In this document: positions 40,508 to 42,745 of the stretch, piece after piece
Layout of the letters: every line of letters starts with the position of its first letter
Numbering within the stretch: the stretch's first letter is position 1
From: Richelia intracellularis HH01
Lineage (GTDB): Bacteria > Cyanobacteriota > Cyanobacteriia > Cyanobacteriales > Nostocaceae
Direction: 5' to 3'
DNA: 42,745 bases
Assembly (NCBI RefSeq): GCF_000350105.1
Contig: NZ_CAIY01000035.1
Coordinates: forward strand, 1 to 42,745
Notes under the pieces: generated by a model
What the model saw: only the letters and a program-made list of their open reading frames with translations
Database searches by the model: none
Told to the model about the DNA's origin: nothing
Position numbers and translations under genes: made by a program

Positions 40508-41119
40508 TTAGAAACGTTTTATAGTATGGGTATTTTTATCAAATTCAAAGCGTTGTTGCATCTTGGTTTCACCATAAATGTTGAAGGTAATTGTAGGTTC
40601 ATCACCTAATGCTTCAACACTATGAATTACATCCGGGTTAAAACTAATAATATCTCCGGGTAATAAGATTAATTCCCCCGTTCTTTCCAACCGGATTTGA
40701 CCATTAGCAGAGTCTTTCCGCTGCCAAAAGGTATTTTTCTCCTGTCCTTTTAAAATTCCTACTACTCCCCAAGTTCCGTGAGTATGAATTGTGGACATTG
40801 CACCTGGAAAAAATTTTACTGTTTGCACAGTAAATGGAAACCCTAATTCCTCGTAAAGTAGTGAAACTGCAATTCCGTTCTTAGGTTTAGGGTTAAATCT
40901 TTGACTATTTACCCAGTAGGAGTTGAGTATTAATTTTCTTACCAGCCTTCTGATCTCTGGAAGTTTAATATACTCATCCTCAACATCGTTTATAGTATCT
41001 TCCACCTCTGTCAAGAAGCGATAAAGGCGGTAATTATCTTTCAGTAAACTCCAGGGTCTTACTGATGGACATAATTCATAATTACCGTTGCCATTTACTA
41101 GCCAATCCCTTGTTTTCAT
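40508..41119 (-). CDS. cupin-domain protein (cysteine dioxygenase-like)
   Basis: 203 residues. Residues 1-75 are helical. A cupin barrel occupies about 95-185. Cupin motif 1 is PGAMSTIHTHGTWGVVGILKG (105-124) with metal ligands H112 and H114; the usual glutamate is absent, as in cysteine dioxygenases. Motif 2 is LPGDIISFNPDVIHSV (153-168) with H166. Three histidines without Glu suggest a CDO-like iron site; the substrate is unknown. It is followed at 49 bases by the NifO-like gene and preceded at 147 bases by the TPR-like gene, all on one strand, so a shared role in nitrogen fixation or sulfur supply for nitrogenase cofactors is possible but is inference. ATG start. Confidence 0.75.
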   Translation of the reverse strand: MKTRDWLVNGNGNYELCPSVRPWSLLKDNYRLYRFLTEVEDTINDVEDEYIKLPEIRRLVRKLILNSYWVNSQRFNPKPKNGIAVSLLYEELGFPFTVQTVKFFPGAMSTIHTHGTWGVVGILKGQEKNTFWQRKDSANGQIRLERTGELILLPGDIISFNPDVIHSVEALGDEPTITFNIYGETKMQQRFEFDKNTHTIKRF

Positions 41120-41266
41120 GAGTATTAAATTATAGTGTTGGAATAAGATAGATAAGCTTAAAAGTAAAAATACTCTGAGATATTTTAAAGTTAAATAGTT
41201 AATTACCTATGATCTTTCACTATAAGTAAATAAAAGTACAGATTATGAAGCTTAGGTAGTTTGGTA

Positions 41267-41758
41267 TTAGTCAGTATCATTTGGCTTTTTGATAATATCT
41301 AGTAATATCCTAGCTCCCGTAAATTGATTGTAATGGTCTATCTCCCGAATTTGAGAACATATGATTTGGGCTTGTTCTAGTTGACCTAGTTTTGCTAAAA
41401 CTAATCCAGAGGCCCAATAAGCATTCAAGTATAATCTGATTATAGGAGATTCTTGTCTGGTTAATAAAACTGGCTTAAGCTCCTCCCAGCTATCAGATAA
41501 TTTTTCTACCTCTTTAATTTTATCTATTAATTGATTCGTTAATTGTAATGCCATAGAATAATTATTCTTGTAGTAAAAATATCTATATGCTGCTACTAAA
41601 ACATCTAGATATTCTTCCTTAGTTTTAGATTTAGCTAGAGCCTGATTTATGTAATTATCAGCTTGGATCGTATTTCCATAATTTTCTGTAGCTAAGATGA
41701 GTAAACTTTTGATGTTATCACTTACATCAAACCAGGAAAACTTATCTGTATTTATCAT
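41267..41758 (-). CDS. TPR-like helical protein
   Basis: 163 residues, all-helical. The spacing of small and aliphatic residues in LLILATENYGNTIQADNYIN, then YLDVLVAAYRYFYYKNNYSMA, then YWASGLVLAKLGQLEQAQII resembles three degenerate tetratricopeptide-type helix pairs. No catalytic motif. The last repeat (ASGLVLAKLGQLEQA) is closest to the TPR consensus. A function cannot be assigned; TPR proteins usually scaffold complexes. First gene of the trio with the cupin and NifO-like genes. ATG start with no strong Shine-Dalgarno; the region upstream is gene-free for nearly 1 kb. Confidence 0.65.
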   Translation of the reverse strand: MINTDKFSWFDVSDNIKSLLILATENYGNTIQADNYINQALAKSKTKEEYLDVLVAAYRYFYYKNNYSMALQLTNQLIDKIKEVEKLSDSWEELKPVLLTRQESPIIRLYLNAYWASGLVLAKLGQLEQAQIICSQIREIDHYNQFTGARILLDIIKKPNDTD

Positions 41759-42745
41759 AATAGAGGTAAAAGAAGAAGGATTAGTTCAAGTTGAGATAAA
41801 ATTACAAAAGTATAACTTTTAAGTTCAGCTATCCTCTTCTTATAATTAAAAAGAGGAATAATTAGAAAAGGCAGGCTAATCATAGTTTGACAAAGAAAAT
41901 AATGGCAAATTATCTACCCCTTGTACCCTTGATTTATATTAATGTAATAATGTGGATTGAATTAGCAATAATAATCAAGGTAATAAATACAAAGTAACAA
42001 TAAATTTCCACTATAGCAATATCAGTATTTTTCTTAATACTAATGAAAAAACTACAACATGTATATGAGTTTACTAAAATAATAGATAGAATTTATATTG
42101 TTTGTATAAAAGTAGCAGTTACTGGGGTCAAAAAATTACAAAGATTCTATTCTCAATTGAGTTCTATCTGAATATATAGTAATTAGCAAAACTACAGAAG
42201 TTTAAGACTGAGATAATATTAAATTTGGTTCAAGAATGCCATATTAATAAATGTAATGTATTAATAGTAATAGTTAGTTAATAACTTTACCAATAGTCCT
42301 GATTATAATCTATTTTATAATAAAAGTATTCCTATCATTAAATAACAAGAGCACTATAGAAATTTGAATATACTAAATATACAGCTGTGGTAGTTAAATT
42401 AATTCGTGCTGTCATAGCTATTAACTAAACAAGGATAAATAACACTATTCTTTTAAATGAGTATTTAATACTTATGACATCATAGACATTAATAAATATG
42501 AAGTATTCATACTAATATAATATTTCTACAGTTAGGTAACAATTATAATTGTATTTCAATCATATTAGATTTCTAATTCAATTAGAGTATAATAAGCTAT
42601 TTTTTTTTGAAAAAAAAATAGCTTATTATACAATAAATAAAGTCATGATTATTACTACTAATACTTATGATTACATGTAACTATAATTTCCACTATAAAA
42701 CTCAGCAAGAACAATAGAAAAGATCTATAGTTGTATATATATAAA
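41759..42745. other. gene-free end of the window
   Basis: AT-rich, with no open frame or remnant recognised. It contains a 22-bp-stem palindrome (42587-42631) listed separately. Confidence 0.5.
42587..42631. repeat. 22-bp-stem palindrome with one-base centre
   Basis: GTATAATAAGCTAT followed by eight T (42587-42608), a central G (42609), then the exact reverse complement (42610-42631). On both strands the stem carries an internal A/T run, so either orientation could act like a terminator, but no gene is adjacent. Confidence 0.95.

Overview
The window looks like chromosome from a heterocystous (Nostocales-type) cyanobacterium undergoing genome erosion. The evidence is cyanobacterial: a Mg-chelatase ChlI, a BciB/Slr1923-type divinyl reductase, an NDH-1 NdhD subunit, Ycf66, DUF2973, a TGS-less ThrS, an RNase HI with a C-terminal extension, and a NifO-like ArsC-fold protein. 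The DNA is AT-rich (about one third G+C by eye). Only about half of it is intact coding sequence, gene-free gaps of 0.5-2 kb are common, and three degraded genes can still be read. I see no intact transposase and only one copy of the HIP1 octamer GCGATCGC. This combination resembles the genome-reduced diatom endosymbiont Richelia (less closely, the Azolla symbiont); that assignment is inference.

Layout. 1-6.2 kb: three small hypothetical genes (two membrane peptides and an NFU-like protein without its CxxC), two large hairpins, a pentapeptide-repeat pseudogene and tRNA-Phe. 6.2-11.2 kb: thrS, a DUF2605 pseudogene beside intact DUF2973, a HAD hydrolase, and an ABC-2 permease pseudogene. 11.5-18.3 kb: chlI, the rplU-rpmA operon, two hypotheticals and rnhA. 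18.3-26.6 kb: ndhD, bciB and a DUF62 SAM hydrolase separated by long gaps. 26.6-32.6 kb: ileS, ycf66 (interrupted in frame by a 42-bp perfect palindrome) and gnd with a terminator. 32.6-39 kb: a 2.1-kb gap with an orphan terminator, a gene with a 15-bp tandem repeat array, then convergent uvrB and hisS. 39-42.7 kb: a co-directional TPR-like / cupin / NifO-like trio and a gap ending in a 22-bp-stem palindrome.

Function. The surviving genes are mostly housekeeping or photosynthetic: translation (three aminoacyl-tRNA synthetases, L21, L27, tRNA-Phe), chlorophyll synthesis (chlI, bciB), photosynthetic/respiratory electron transport (ndhD), the oxidative pentose phosphate pathway (gnd, a reductant source in heterocysts), and DNA repair/replication (uvrB, rnhA). 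The genes seen decaying are accessory: an ABC exporter subunit, a pentapeptide protein and a small DUF. I found no clear new multi-gene system. The most distinctive unexplained signal is the abundance of long, near-perfect inverted repeats of unrelated sequence, one of them inside a coding sequence.
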